Shown one piece after another: positions 1 to 12,216 of a stretch of 64,000 nucleotides of DNA (position 1 is the first letter of the stretch; each line of letters starts with the position of its first letter). The position numbers and the translations under genes are program-made. The notes beneath the pieces were generated by a model. It saw nothing but the letters and a program-made list of their open reading frames with translations, was not told the DNA's origin and searched no databases. The DNA lies in contig NZ_JAMLDY010000015.1 in assembly GCF_024211255.1 (NCBI RefSeq), positions 1-64,000 of the forward strand, written 5' to 3'. The DNA comes from Sphingomonas liriopis. GTDB lineage: Bacteria; Pseudomonadota; Alphaproteobacteria; Sphingomonadales; Sphingomonadaceae.

Positions 1-1
1 C

Positions 2-112
2 CTCCTCGCCAACGGCAAACCCAAGCGCCTCGCCATCGCCGCCCTCATGCGTAAGATCATCACCATCGCCAACGCACGCATCCGCGATGCCCTCCCACCA
101 CACAACAACTGA
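2..112 (+). mobile_element. C-terminal end of an IS110-family transposase (partial)
   Basis: An open frame enters from the left edge and stops at TGA 110-112, giving 36 residues. The segment LLANGKPKRLAIAALMRK followed by an Ile/Ala-rich helix resembles the extreme C-terminus of IS110/IS116/IS902 transposases, which end with a Gly-Lys-Pro-Lys stretch, a Met-Arg-Lys motif and a short helix. IS110 enzymes are DEDD-type site-specific transposases that use a bridge RNA; the catalytic parts lie outside the window. The stop is only about 170 bp from the atp cluster, so the insertion sits directly against that operon. Family assignment is from pattern recognition of a short tail, so it is probable rather than certain. 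Confidence 0.6.
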
Positions 113-280
113 CTTGATGACGGAGGGATGGGGGCAAACGTCATTCCAACCCACCGCTCATCCCACCACTCGACTTGCACTCCCGCCACCCCCATGCTAG
201 CCGCCCGCCACCCATAGCAGGTGCGCGTTTGCGCGCCCTCTTCCCCATGGGCCAACATTCGGCACGAGGACTTCGCATCC

Positions 281-2397
<2,117 letters not shown>

Positions 2398-2429
2398 GTT
2401 TGGTGCATAGCGGCTGACACACACACGCC

Positions 2430-2519
2430 GTCACCCCGGACTTGTTCCGGGGTCCACCGCGCCTCAAATCCCGCCGGGTCTTGAGGAGAAGTGGATGCCG
2501 GAACAAGTCCGGCATGACG
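2430..2519. repeat. Palindromic repeat, REPIN-like family A (variant, about 90 bp)
   Basis: Inverted arms: the left reads GTCACCCCGGACTTGTTCCG, the right is its approximate reverse complement ending in GGCATGACGG. The same arms occur at 12217-12322, 19010-19114, 35334-35439 and 61325-61430. This copy is shorter (90 bp rather than 105-106) and lies between atpA and atpG inside the operon, where its transcript would fold into a strong hairpin. Confidence 0.85.
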
Positions 2520-2545
2520 GTTCGAGGGAATGGTGACGAACTAGA

Positions 2546-3439
2546 ATGGCAAGCCTGAAGGCCCTCAAGATCAGGATCAACTCGGTCAAATCGACCCAGA
2601 AGATCACCAAGGCGATGAAGATGGTCGCCGCCGCCAAGCTGCGCCGTGCGCAGGAGGCGGCGCAGGCCGGGCGTCCCTATGCCGAGCGGCTGGAGGCGGT
2701 CGTTGCCAGCCTGTCGCGCCAGCTCGCCGGCGGCGCCACCGTCTCGCCGTTGCTGTCGGGCACCGGCAAGGACCAGGTGCATCTGCTCGTCGTCGCGACG
2801 TCGGAACGCGGTCTTGCGGGCGCGTTCAACACCAACATCGTCCGCGCCGCCCGCCGCAAGGCGGAGGAGCTGGAGGCGCAGGGCAAGACCGTGCGCTTCT
2901 ACCTCGCCGGCAAGAAGGGCCGCGTGCTGCGCCGCTTCTACCCGAATGCGATTGCCGCCGATCACGAGCTGGGCGGGCACAAGACCCTGGGCTTCCAGCA
3001 GGCCCGCGAAGTCGCCGACGACCTGCTCGCGCGCTATGCCGCGGGCGAGTTCGACGTCGCGCACCTGTTCTACGCCAAGTTCGTCTCGGCGCTGGTGCAG
3101 CTGCCGGTCGGACAGCAGATCATCCCGGTCGCGGTGAGTGATTCCAAGGCCGACGTGCCCTCCACTTCGGCCACGTCCGCCGGCGCCGTCGTCGAATACG
3201 AACCCGACGAAGAGGGCATCCTCGCCGACCTGCTGCCGCGCAACGTCGCGATCCAGGTCTTCCGCGCGATGCTCGAAAACGCCGCGTCGGAACAGGGCAG
3301 CCGCATGAACGCGATGGACAATGCCACCCGCAACGCGGGCGACATGATAAACCGTCTGTCGATCCAGTATAACCGCACGCGTCAGGCCGCGATCACGACC
3401 GAACTGGTCGAGATCATCTCGGGTGCGGAGGCGCTGTAG
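2546..3439 (+). CDS. atpG: ATP synthase F1 subunit gamma
   Basis: Gamma subunit, the central rotor shaft of F1, which couples rotation of the c-ring to catalysis. The 297-aa protein has the signature N-terminal helix ([20 protein letters not shown], then [16 protein letters not shown]) and the conserved C-terminal helix containing [17 protein letters not shown] and [20 protein letters not shown] near the end. It is separated from atpA by a REPIN-like repeat, so equal expression probably depends on read-through of that hairpin. Downstream it is followed not by atpD but by a small unrelated ORF at 3452. Confidence 0.97.
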   Translation: MASLKALKIRINSVKSTQKITKAMKMVAAAKLRRAQEAAQAGRPYAERLEAVVASLSRQLAGGATVSPLLSGTGKDQVHLLVVATSERGLAGAFNTNIVRAARRKAEELEAQGKTVRFYLAGKKGRVLRRFYPNAIAADHELGGHKTLGFQQAREVADDLLARYAAGEFDVAHLFYAKFVSALVQLPVGQQIIPVAVSDSKADVPSTSATSAGAVVEYEPDEEGILADLLPRNVAIQVFRAMLENAASEQGSRMNAMDNATRNAGDMINRLSIQYNRTRQAAITTELVEIISGAEAL

Positions 3440-3451
3440 AGCTGGACGGAT

Positions 3452-3778
3452 ATGGGCTATGTCTCCGTGTTGATGCTAATCGCGTCACCGGCAGCAGGCG
3501 CTGAAATGAAGACGATAAACGAAGCGAACATTGCCATGCAGGAAGCCGGCAAGATCGGAATAGCGCGGGCAAAGGCAGCACAGACCGCTTCCGCCCCCGG
3601 TGTGGCTTTTCAGCCCGAGGTCGAGATTCGCGGATTGAAGTGTCGAAGTGAAGAGCGAGTCCAAGTCTGCTCGTTCGAAATGAGATTGATTGAGTTTGGC
3701 GGAGCGACAGGCGATTGGGCCATGGTCGAGCGCCGGTACAGACGAACGATTACAGGTAGCTGGGTAGAGCGCAGCTAG
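3452..3778 (+). CDS. Small hypothetical protein inserted between atpG and atpD, possibly exported
   Basis: A 108-aa ORF fills the atpG-atpD gap; I do not recognise its family. The N-terminus (MGYVSVLMLIASPAAGAEM) looks like a short signal peptide with an Ala-X-Ala-type site near residue 17, although it has no early positive charge. The mature part has two cysteines (in LKCRSEERVQVCSFEMR) and a beta-rich tail, which would fit a small disulfide-bonded periplasmic protein. By eye its base composition is clearly lower in GC than the atp genes around it, with frequent A/T third positions, suggesting acquisition from elsewhere. It starts 12 bp after the atpG stop and ends 27 bp before atpD, so it should be co-transcribed. 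That it is expressed is likely; its function is unknown. Confidence 0.6.
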   Translation: MGYVSVLMLIASPAAGAEMKTINEANIAMQEAGKIGIARAKAAQTASAPGVAFQPEVEIRGLKCRSEERVQVCSFEMRLIEFGGATGDWAMVERRYRRTITGSWVERS

Positions 3779-5287
<1,509 letters not shown>

Positions 5288-5300
5288 GCCGATGCAAAAG

Positions 5301-5410
5301 CCCTCTCCCCGCCGGGGAGAGGGTTGGGAGAGGGGCGGCGTCTCACCGAGACCGGCCTCTCTGCGAGACACCTTCCCCTCACCCCGACCCTCTCCCCGGA
5401 GGGGAGAGGG
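5301..5410. repeat. Palindromic repeat, CCCTCTCCCC family, inside the atp operon
   Basis: A complex inverted repeat between atpD and atpC. The outer arms are CCCTCTCCCC and GGGGAGAGGG, each with its own small hairpin, around a core containing CTCACCGAGACCGG. A related unit with the same core in the opposite sense lies at 38327-38430. It leaves only about 15 bp for the atpC ribosome site. Confidence 0.8.
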
Positions 5411-5425
5411 AGTATAGGCAACACC

Positions 5426-5677
5426 ATGCTCCACTTCGAACTCGTCACGCCCGAAAAGCTCGTCCGTTCCGAGGACGTGTACATGGTCGTCGTTCCCGGC
5501 ACCGAGGGCGACTTCGGCGTGCTGGAGGGCCATGCGCCGCTGATGTCCACCGTCCGCGACGGCGCACTGTCGGTCTATCGCACCGAAGGCGCCACGCCCG
5601 AAACGATCGCGATCCAGGGCGGCTTCGCCGAGGTCAACGCCAAGGGCCTGACCGTATTGGCCGAACGCGCCGCCTGA
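5426..5677 (+). CDS. atpC: ATP synthase F1 subunit epsilon, short form
   Basis: Epsilon subunit, which binds the gamma foot and the c-ring. Only 83 aa are encoded: the N-terminal beta-sandwich ([55 protein letters not shown]) is complete, but the C-terminal two-helix domain found in the roughly 135-aa E. coli protein is absent. That domain is the mobile inhibitory arm, so this enzyme should lack epsilon-arm inhibition; many alphaproteobacteria use a separate zeta-type inhibitor. The ATG at 5426 is chosen because the beta-sandwich begins there. An earlier in-frame ATG at 5324 lies inside the palindromic repeat and would add meaningless residues. Confidence 0.94.
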   Translation: MLHFELVTPEKLVRSEDVYMVVVPGTEGDFGVLEGHAPLMSTVRDGALSVYRTEGATPETIAIQGGFAEVNAKGLTVLAERAA

Positions 5678-5685
5678 CGCGCCAG

Positions 5686-5704
5686 CCCCCGCAACGGACG
5701 GGGG
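5686..5704. terminator. Hairpin between convergent atpC and priA
   Basis: CCCCCG at 5686-5691 pairs with CGGGGG at 5699-5704 around a 7-nt loop. It lies between the atpC stop and the priA stop. There is no T-run, so it is at best a weak or Rho-assisted bidirectional terminator. Confidence 0.45.
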
Positions 5705-5707
5705 TCG

Positions 5708-7879
5708 CTACAGGAAGTTGTACGGGTCGACGTCGACCGTCACCCGCGCCTTCGCCGGCCAGTCGAGCGCGCCGAGCCAGTCGCGGATGACGTCCTGCAC
5801 GTCGAGCGCGCGGCGGGCGTGGACAAGCAGGCGGTAGCGGTGGCGGCCGCGTAGCATCGCCAGCGGGGCAGGGGCGGGGCCGTAGACCGCCATGCCGTCG
5901 ACCCGCGGCGCCGATCGCGCGACCAGCCGGGCGATCTCGTTGGCGCAGGCCTGATCCTCCGACGATATCACGATCGCGGCGTAGCGGCCGAACGGCGGGG
6001 CGCCGGCGTCGCGGCGTGCCTCCGTCTCGGCGTCATAGAAGGCCTCGGCGTCGCCGGTGATGAGCGCCTGCATCACCTGCGCCTTGGGACTGTGCGTTTG
6101 GATGAAGACGTGGCCGGGCTTGGCGCCGCGCCCGGCGCGCCCCGACACCTGGCGGATCTGCTGGAACGTGCGTTCGGCGGCGCGCAGGTCGCCGCCCTCC
6201 AGCCCAAGGTCGGCATCGACCACGCCGACCAGCGTCAGATTGGGGAAGTGATAGCCCTTGGTGACCAATTGCGTGCCGACGACGATGTCGATGTCGCCCG
6301 CCTCCATCCGCCCGACGAACTCCGCCGCCTTGGCCGGGGACCAGATCGTATCTGAGGTAACGACCGCGGTCTTCGCCTCGGGAAACAGCGCGGTGACCTC
6401 GTCGGCGATGCGTTCGACACCGGGGCCGCAGGCGACGAGGCTGTCCTCTTCCTTGCATTCCGGGCAGGCGCGCGGCGTCGGCATGACGTGGCCGCAATGG
6501 TGGCAGGCGAGGCGGCGGGTCAGCCGGTGCTCGACCATCCAGGCGGTGCAATTGGGGCATTGGAAACGATGCCCGCACGTCCGGCACAGGGTAAGCGGCG
6601 CATAGCCGCGACGGTTGAGGAACAGCAGCGACTGTTCGCCCCTGGCGAGCGTTTCCTCCAGCGCGGCGACGAGCTTGGGGGCGAGCCAGCGGCCGCGTTC
6701 GGGGGGCGACTGGATCAGGTCGATCGGCTCGATCGTCGGCATCTCGGCGGCGCCGTAGCGGCCGGGCAGCTTCAGTTCTTCGTAGCGGCCCAATGCGACC
6801 TGCTGGCGCGTCTCGATCGCCGGGGTGGCGCTGGCGAGGATCACCGGGCAGCCTTCGAACTTGCCGCGCATCACCGCGACGTCGCGGGCGTGGTAATGAA
6901 CGCCCTCTTCCTGCTTGAAGCTCGTCTCGTGCGCCTCGTCGACGACGATCAGGCCGAGGTTGCGATAGGGCAGGAACAGCGCCGAGCGCGCGCCGACCGT
7001 CACCAGCGCCTCGCCGGTCGCGATCGCCCGCCAGGCGCGGCGGCGCTGGGTCGAGCGTAGGCCCGAATGCCAGGCCACCGGCTCGCACCCGAAACGGTCG
7101 TGGAAGCGCTTGAGGAAGGGTTCGGTCAGCGCGATCTCGGGGAGCAGGACGAGGCATTGGCCGCCCTGCCGGATCGCCTCCGCCACCGCCTCGAAATAGA
7201 CCTCGGTCTTGCCCGATCCGGTGACGCCGTCGAGCAGGGTGGGGCGGAATGCGTGCGCGGCTACCCCTTCGACGAGCGTCTGCGCGGCGGCGCGTTGCGC
7301 CTCGGCCAGCGTCGGGGGGCCGAACGCCGGATCGGGGCGCGGGTAAGGGCTGTCGATATCGACCTCGACCGCCTCGATCGCACCGGTCTTCACCAGGCCG
7401 CGGATGACCGCGTCGGAGACGTCGGCGATGGCAGCCAGTTCGCGGATCAGGCCCTGACGGTCGCCGATCCGCTCCAGCGCCTGCTCACGCTGCGGCGTCA
7501 GGCGTGGCGGGACGTGGCCGGTGACGCGATATTCGGTCGCGGTGCGCGCGCCCTCCAGCGCCGAGGTCGAGGCGAGCGCCATCCGCACGACCGACGCCGG
7601 GGGACTGAGATAATAACCGGCGGTCCATTCGACCAGCCGGCGCAGCGGCGCGGCGAGCGGCGGCACGTCGACCACGCCGAGCAGCGGGCGCAGGCGGTTG
7701 TCGCCGACCTCCGCGTCGGAGGGCAGCCGTTCCGGCTCCCACACCACGCCGAGCAGCTGGCGCGGCCCGAGCGGCGCGATGACGACCGACCCCGGCTCGA
7801 CCGCCATGCCTGCCGGCACGCGATAGTCGAGCGGGCCGAGCGCGGAATTGAGGACGAGGACGCGGGCACGCGAAGACAT
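5708..7879 (-). CDS. priA: Primosomal protein N' (PriA replication-restart helicase)
   Basis: Superfamily 2 3'-5' DNA helicase that recognises stalled forks and reloads the replisome through DnaB. It has an N-terminal 3'-end-binding domain, Walker A in VTGSGKTEVYFE near residue 220, a DEAH box in VVDEAHETSFKQEEG near 315, and a zinc-binding insertion with eight cysteines (CRTCGHRFQCPNC, then CHHCGH and CPEC) between about 430 and 475. The helicase C-terminal motifs GTQLVTKGYHFP and QVSGRAGRG are intact. I take ATG 7879 (723 aa) because GGGGCGGG precedes it; an upstream in-frame ATG at 7891 has no ribosome site. The gene is convergent with atpC. Confidence 0.96.
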   Translation of the reverse strand: MSSRARVLVLNSALGPLDYRVPAGMAVEPGSVVIAPLGPRQLLGVVWEPERLPSDAEVGDNRLRPLLGVVDVPPLAAPLRRLVEWTAGYYLSPPASVVRMALASTSALEGARTATEYRVTGHVPPRLTPQREQALERIGDRQGLIRELAAIADVSDAVIRGLVKTGAIEAVEVDIDSPYPRPDPAFGPPTLAEAQRAAAQTLVEGVAAHAFRPTLLDGVTGSGKTEVYFEAVAEAIRQGGQCLVLLPEIALTEPFLKRFHDRFGCEPVAWHSGLRSTQRRRAWRAIATGEALVTVGARSALFLPYRNLGLIVVDEAHETSFKQEEGVHYHARDVAVMRGKFEGCPVILASATPAIETRQQVALGRYEELKLPGRYGAAEMPTIEPIDLIQSPPERGRWLAPKLVAALEETLARGEQSLLFLNRRGYAPLTLCRTCGHRFQCPNCTAWMVEHRLTRRLACHHCGHVMPTPRACPECKEEDSLVACGPGVERIADEVTALFPEAKTAVVTSDTIWSPAKAAEFVGRMEAGDIDIVVGTQLVTKGYHFPNLTLVGVVDADLGLEGGDLRAAERTFQQIRQVSGRAGRGAKPGHVFIQTHSPKAQVMQALITGDAEAFYDAETEARRDAGAPPFGRYAAIVISSEDQACANEIARLVARSAPRVDGMAVYGPAPAPLAMLRGRHRYRLLVHARRALDVQDVIRDWLGALDWPAKARVTVDVDPYNFL

Positions 7880-7920
7880 GACCCGCCCCATATGGGGGCT
7901 GGGCGAGTCGGCGTGAAGCC

Positions 7921-9375
7921 TTAAGCCGCCCGGCGCGGCAGCGCACGCCGGCCGCCGACCCGGGCGCGCTTGGCGGCATAGAGCATCGCATCGGCGCGGC
8001 GGGCGAAGTCGCGCAGCGAATGGCAGTCGGCGTCGAACGCCGCGGTGCCGACCGATCCACCGCTGGTCATGGTGATCCCGCCCGCCTCGACCGACACGCG
8101 CAGCGCCGCCTCGATATCGAGGCGGAACTGAGCGGCGTGCGCGATGAGCTGCGGGTCGGTGACGACGATGGCGAATTCGTCGCCGCCGATGCGCGCGGCG
8201 AAGCAGTCGCGCAGCCAGGGCTGGGTCAGCGCGAGTCCGGTCAGCCGCAGCACGTCGTCGCCGGCATCGTGGCCGAGCGAATCGTTGATCCCCTTGAACC
8301 CGTCGAGATCGATCAGCGCGAGCATCAGCGGCGAGCCGTCGCGCCGGGCGGCGTCCATCGCCGCATCCAGCTCGCGGTCGAACGCCGCGCGGTTGGCGAT
8401 GCCGGTCAGCGCGTCGATGTCGGCGGAGCGGCGCAACTGCACCTCGAGCTGGTGGCGTTCGGTCAGGTCCTGGAATACGCCGACCAACGCGGTGACGACG
8501 CCATTCGCCATCTCCGCCTCGCCCGCCGAGCGTACCCGGCGCTGGCGGCCGTCGGCGGTGATGAAGTCGGTTTCGAAGTCGAACGGCTCACCCGTCGCCA
8601 TCGTCCGCGCCAGCACGTCGCTGACGATGGCGCGGGCGTGCGGCGGATAGAAGTCCAGCGCGTTCGCCAGCGCGGGAATCGCGCCGACCGGCAGGTCGTG
8701 GATGCGGAAGACGTTTTCGGACCAGTCGAGCGTCGAATCGGCGACCGACAGCCGCCACGATCCGATCATCGCGATCCGTTCCGCCTGGCGGAAGATGCGG
8801 TCGTTGCGCGCGAGCCGGCCGACGAGCTCCTCCCCCGTCTTGGCGATGCGCAGCGCCTCCAATGCGGTGCGCCGCGCCGCGATCAGCGCCTCGGCGAGGC
8901 TGGCGAGATGGCGCAGCGCCGCTTCGCCCGCGGCGTTGAGCGAGCGGGGACTGTCGTCGAGCACGCACAAGGTGCCGATCGGCTGGCGGATGCCGTCGCC
9001 GTCGGCGACATGGATCGCGGTGCCGGCGTAGAAGCGGTTGCCATGATCGACGACCAGCGGATTGTCGCGGAAGCGATCGTCCTGCGCCAGGTCGTCGACG
9101 ATCATCGGCACGTCCTGGCGGATCGTCCAGTCGCAGATCGCGATGTCGCGGTCGACATTGCGTTCGCCGGGCATCGTGGTCGCCTTGATCCACAATCGCT
9201 CGCGGTCGATCATCGTGATGAGCGCGACCGGACAGCCGAGCATCTGCGCGGCCAGCGCGACCAGCGCGTCGAATTCGCGTTCGGGATCGCTGTCGAGCAT
9301 GTCCAGCGCGTGCAACGCGGCCAGTCGGCCGGTTTCGTCGTAACGCAGATCGGAGAAGCAGGCTGCATCGCTCAT
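7921..9375 (-). CDS. GAF-PAS-GGDEF diguanylate cyclase
   Basis: Soluble sensor that probably makes cyclic di-GMP from two GTP. The N-terminal part (about 20-170) is a GAF domain of the type found in many GGDEF proteins (DSDPEREFDALVALAAQMLG, WIKATTMPGERNVDRDIAIC). It is followed by a PAS/PAC segment (about 200-315; IGSWRLSVADSTLDWSENVF, then GVFQDLTERH) and a C-terminal GGDEF domain with an intact active-site motif (ARIGGDEFAIVV near residue 395). No EAL domain or transmembrane segment is visible. ATG 9375 is preferred over the upstream TTG at 9384 because AAGGG lies about 10 bp upstream of it; this gives 484 aa. No allosteric RxxD I-site stands out before the GGDEF motif. It is divergent from xerC. 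Confidence 0.92.
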   Translation of the reverse strand: MSDAACFSDLRYDETGRLAALHALDMLDSDPEREFDALVALAAQMLGCPVALITMIDRERLWIKATTMPGERNVDRDIAICDWTIRQDVPMIVDDLAQDDRFRDNPLVVDHGNRFYAGTAIHVADGDGIRQPIGTLCVLDDSPRSLNAAGEAALRHLASLAEALIAARRTALEALRIAKTGEELVGRLARNDRIFRQAERIAMIGSWRLSVADSTLDWSENVFRIHDLPVGAIPALANALDFYPPHARAIVSDVLARTMATGEPFDFETDFITADGRQRRVRSAGEAEMANGVVTALVGVFQDLTERHQLEVQLRRSADIDALTGIANRAAFDRELDAAMDAARRDGSPLMLALIDLDGFKGINDSLGHDAGDDVLRLTGLALTQPWLRDCFAARIGGDEFAIVVTDPQLIAHAAQFRLDIEAALRVSVEAGGITMTSGGSVGTAAFDADCHSLRDFARRADAMLYAAKRARVGGRRALPRRAA

Positions 9376-9451
9376 GGTCGCCAAGCCCTTGCATGCTATC
9401 GGTTAAAATGTCCTTCCCCCGGCGGCCGGCGCGCGTCACAAGTACGGTGAC

Positions 9452-10348
9452 ATGAACGATCCCGCGCCTCCGCTATCGATCCAATGGGCGGCGCATCTGG
9501 CACGCGACCGGCGGCGATCGGCGCATACCGTGCGCGCCTATCGCGCGACGGCGGAGCGGCTGGTCGCCTTTCTGCAGGGGCACTGGGGCGAGGCGGCGAG
9601 CGCGGCGATGCTGGCGCGGGTGACCGCGGCGGACCTGCGCGCGTTCCTGGCGGCCCGGCGGGCCGAGGGGCTGGGCAACGCGTCCGCCGCGCGCGAACTG
9701 TCGGCGGTGCGCGGCTTCCTCGCTTTCGCCGCGCCACAGGCGGCGCCGCCGGGCCTGAAGGGGCCGCGGGTCAGGAAAGGCGTGCCGCGGCCGATCGCGC
9801 CCGAGGAGGTGATGGCGCTCGCCGGCGAGGTGGCGGACGATGCGGCCGAACCGTGGATCGGCGCGCGCGACTGGGCGGTACTGCTGCTGCTGTATGGCGC
9901 GGGGCTGCGCATCGGCGAGGCGATCGCGCTGCCGGCGCGGGTGCTGCCGCTGGGGCCGACGCTGAGCGTGACCGGCAAGCGCGACAAGACGCGGATCGTG
10001 CCGCTGCTGCCGCAGGTGCGCGACGCGATCGACGCCTACGCCGCGCAACAGCCGTGGGTGCTGGCGCCGCACGAGCCGCTGTTCCGCGGCGCCAAGGGCG
10101 GGCCGCTGTCGCCGGTGATGATCCGCCGCGCGGTGCGGATGGCGCGGGGGCGGCTGGGGCTGGGCGAGCGGACGACGCCGCATGCGCTGCGCCACAGCTT
10201 CGCGACGCATCTGCTGGGGCGGGGCGCGGACCTGCGCGCGTTGCAGGAGCTGCTGGGGCATGCCAGCCTCAGCTCGACGCAGATCTATACCGCGGTCGAT
10301 GCGGCGCATCTGCTCGACGTGTACCGGAACGCGCATCCGCACGGCTGA
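9452..10348 (+). CDS. xerC: Tyrosine recombinase XerC
   Basis: Site-specific tyrosine recombinase that with XerD resolves chromosome dimers at dif. The 298-aa protein has an N-terminal SAM-like core-binding domain (about 8-100) and a catalytic domain. Catalytic residues are visible: Arg in YGAGLRIGEAI near 152, Lys in TGKRDKTRIVPL near 177, His-x-x-Arg in PHALRHSFATHL near 247, His in LLGHASLSSTQIYT near 269, and the nucleophilic Tyr near 279. No integrase context or att sites are seen, and length and surroundings fit a chromosomal Xer protein. XerC is preferred over XerD because of the TPHALRHSFATHLL context, with moderate certainty. It shares a 76-bp divergent promoter region with the GGDEF gene. 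Confidence 0.9.
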   Translation: MNDPAPPLSIQWAAHLARDRRRSAHTVRAYRATAERLVAFLQGHWGEAASAAMLARVTAADLRAFLAARRAEGLGNASAARELSAVRGFLAFAAPQAAPPGLKGPRVRKGVPRPIAPEEVMALAGEVADDAAEPWIGARDWAVLLLLYGAGLRIGEAIALPARVLPLGPTLSVTGKRDKTRIVPLLPQVRDAIDAYAAQQPWVLAPHEPLFRGAKGGPLSPVMIRRAVRMARGRLGLGERTTPHALRHSFATHLLGRGADLRALQELLGHASLSSTQIYTAVDAAHLLDVYRNAHPHG

Positions 10349-10382
10349 GGGCGCGCGAGTTTGGTCGCGAGACGCTCAGGGC

Positions 10383-10985
10383 TCACCGCCGTCGCGGTTT
10401 CCACGTCGCGACGCGCCAGAGGTAACCGCCGATCATCACCACGGTCAGCGCGATGGCGAGCGGGCCGACGTATTTGTCGAGCTCCGCATAGCGCGAACCG
10501 AGGTACAGGCCGGCGGCGGCGAGGATGGCGTTCCAGATCAGGCTGCCGGCGAAGGTCCAGATCAGGAATCGCCATAGCGGCATGCAGGTGATCCCCGCGG
10601 GCAGCGAGACCAACGTGCGGAAGGTCGGCATGAAGCGGAACACGAACACCACCCAGCCGCCGCGCTTGACGAAGAACCGATGGAGTTTTTCGACGTCCTC
10701 CCATTCCATCGTCAGCCAGCGGCCATGGCGGTCGATGAACGGGCGGAAGCGCTGGTAGCCGATGTGGCGGCCGACATGATACCAGACGTAATTGCCCGCG
10801 GTGGTGCCGGCGGTGCCCCACAGCACCAGCGGGACGATCGTCATGTCGCCGCGCGCGACCGCCATGCCGCCGAGGCCCATGATGACCTCCGACGGGATCG
10901 GCGGAATGATGTTCTCCAGCGCCATCAGCAGGAAGATGCCGAGATAGCCGCCCCAGGCGATGGCGTTGAGGATGAACTCGGTCAT
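10383..10985 (-). CDS. DedA-family inner-membrane protein
   Basis: Polytopic inner-membrane protein of the DedA/SNARE-associated (VTT) family, 200 aa, the usual size. Family motifs are clear: the early helix ending in ENIIPPIPSEVIMGLGG, the WYHVGRHIGYQRF loop, and the re-entrant motif VFRFMPTFRTLVSLPAGI with its conserved arginines. DedA proteins are implicated in phospholipid (undecaprenyl-phosphate or phosphatidylethanolamine) flipping and envelope homeostasis; which substrate this copy uses cannot be read from sequence. The start is the ATG at 10985. A palindromic repeat (11019-11086) separates it from gshB upstream, so it may not be part of the gshB transcript. Confidence 0.93.
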   Translation of the reverse strand: MTEFILNAIAWGGYLGIFLLMALENIIPPIPSEVIMGLGGMAVARGDMTIVPLVLWGTAGTTAGNYVWYHVGRHIGYQRFRPFIDRHGRWLTMEWEDVEKLHRFFVKRGGWVVFVFRFMPTFRTLVSLPAGITCMPLWRFLIWTFAGSLIWNAILAAAGLYLGSRYAELDKYVGPLAIALTVVMIGGYLWRVATWKPRRR

Positions 10986-11018
10986 GGGCGTTGGTGTGGG
11001 GTGCTGGACATATAGCCT

Positions 11019-11086
11019 CCGTTCGCCCTGAACCTGTCGAAGGGCAAGTGAGACCCAAGGTGCTTCGACAGGCTCAGCACGAACGG
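11019..11086. repeat. Palindromic repeat family B, plain copy
   Basis: The arms are CCGTTCGCCCTGAACCTGTC and its near reverse complement ending in CTCAGCACGAACGG. Related copies occur at 28797-28923 (with a nested insertion), 42950-43040 and 57558-57624. It lies between gshB and the DedA gene and would form a stable hairpin in either transcript. Confidence 0.85.
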
Positions 11087-11131
11087 TTCGGGCGGTTCGG
11101 GGTGTTGCTTCTGTCCTCAACGGCGGACGCG

Positions 11132-12088
11132 TCAGCCGCGTTCCGCCACTTTGTGCTCGATCGCGTCCCAGATGAGGCCGGCGACGTCGGTGCCGTCGAA
11201 GCGTTCGATCGCGACGATGCCGGTGGGGGAGGTGACGTTGATCTCGGTCAGCCATTCGCCACCGATCACGTCGATGCCGACGAACAGCAGGCCACGGCGC
11301 TTGAGCTCCGGCCCGAGCGCGGCGCAGATTTCGCGCTCCTTCTCGGTCAGTTCGGTCTTCACCGCGGAGCCGCCGACCGCGAGGTTGGAGCGGATCTCGC
11401 CCTCGCCGGGCAGGCGGTTGATCGCGCCCGCCACCTCGCCGTCGACCAGCACGATGCGCTTGTCGCCCTGCGCGACGGCGGGCAGGAACGCCTGGATCAT
11501 GTGCGGTTCGCGCCACGTCTGGTTGAACACCTCGATCAGCGCGGAGAGGTTGGCGCCGTCGCTGCCAACGCGGAAGATCGCCTTGCCGCCGTTGCCGTGC
11601 AGCGGCTTGACGACGATGTCGCCATGTTCGGCAAGGAAGGCGCGCGCCTCGTCGAGGCTTCGCGTCACCAGCGTCGGCGGCATGAAGCGCGCGTAGTCGA
11701 GGACGAACACCTTTTCGGGCGCGTTGCGGACGCTGACCGGATCGTTGACGACGAGCGTCCGGTCGGCGATCCGTTCGAGCAGATGCGTTGCGGTGATATA
11801 GCCGAGGTCGAAGGGCGGGTCCTGCCGCATGAGCACGACGTCCGCGGTGTCGCCGAGGTCGAGGCTGACGGGGGCGTCGAAGCGGAAATGGTCGCCCTCG
11901 ACGCGCTGCACGGTGACGGGGTGCGCCTTCGCCCAGACGCGGCCGTCGCGGTAGTTGAGGTCCTCTGCGGTGTAATGGAACAGCCGGTGGCCGCGCGCCT
12001 GCGCGGACAGCATCAGCGCGAAGGTCGAATCGCCCGCGATGGCGATCTGCGCGAGCGGGTCCATCTGGACGGCGACGGTGAGGGACAT
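11132..12088 (-). CDS. gshB: Glutathione synthetase
   Basis: ATP-grasp ligase joining gamma-glutamylcysteine to glycine, the second step of glutathione synthesis in the cytoplasm. The 318-aa length is normal. The N-terminal GshB domain starts MSLTVAVQMDPLAQIAIAGD and contains VLMRQDPPFDLGYITATHLL. The ATP-grasp part has IVVKPLHGNGGKAIFRV near residue 160, IRSNLAVGGSA near 235 and the metal-binding end LTEINVTSPTG near 285. It is downstream of rsmI and yraN on the same strand, an order common in alphaproteobacteria, but a 106-bp repeat sits between yraN and gshB. Confidence 0.97.
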   Translation of the reverse strand: MSLTVAVQMDPLAQIAIAGDSTFALMLSAQARGHRLFHYTAEDLNYRDGRVWAKAHPVTVQRVEGDHFRFDAPVSLDLGDTADVVLMRQDPPFDLGYITATHLLERIADRTLVVNDPVSVRNAPEKVFVLDYARFMPPTLVTRSLDEARAFLAEHGDIVVKPLHGNGGKAIFRVGSDGANLSALIEVFNQTWREPHMIQAFLPAVAQGDKRIVLVDGEVAGAINRLPGEGEIRSNLAVGGSAVKTELTEKEREICAALGPELKRRGLLFVGIDVIGGEWLTEINVTSPTGIVAIERFDGTDVAGLIWDAIEHKVAERG

Positions 12089-12216
12089 CGGGGCACTCCG
12101 ATTGGAATTTCCAACGGCAGGTAGGGCGCGCCCGGGCGAATGTCACCTGCGTGGGGCTTGGGGGCGGTGTAGCTGTGGTTCGCGTGGAGGAGGGGCGGCG
12201 CTCGCCCATATCCTCC

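Noticed and set aside
9452-10348. A phage or island integrase
   Set aside because: Length and motif spacing fit XerC, and there is no tRNA, direct repeat or phage gene next to it.
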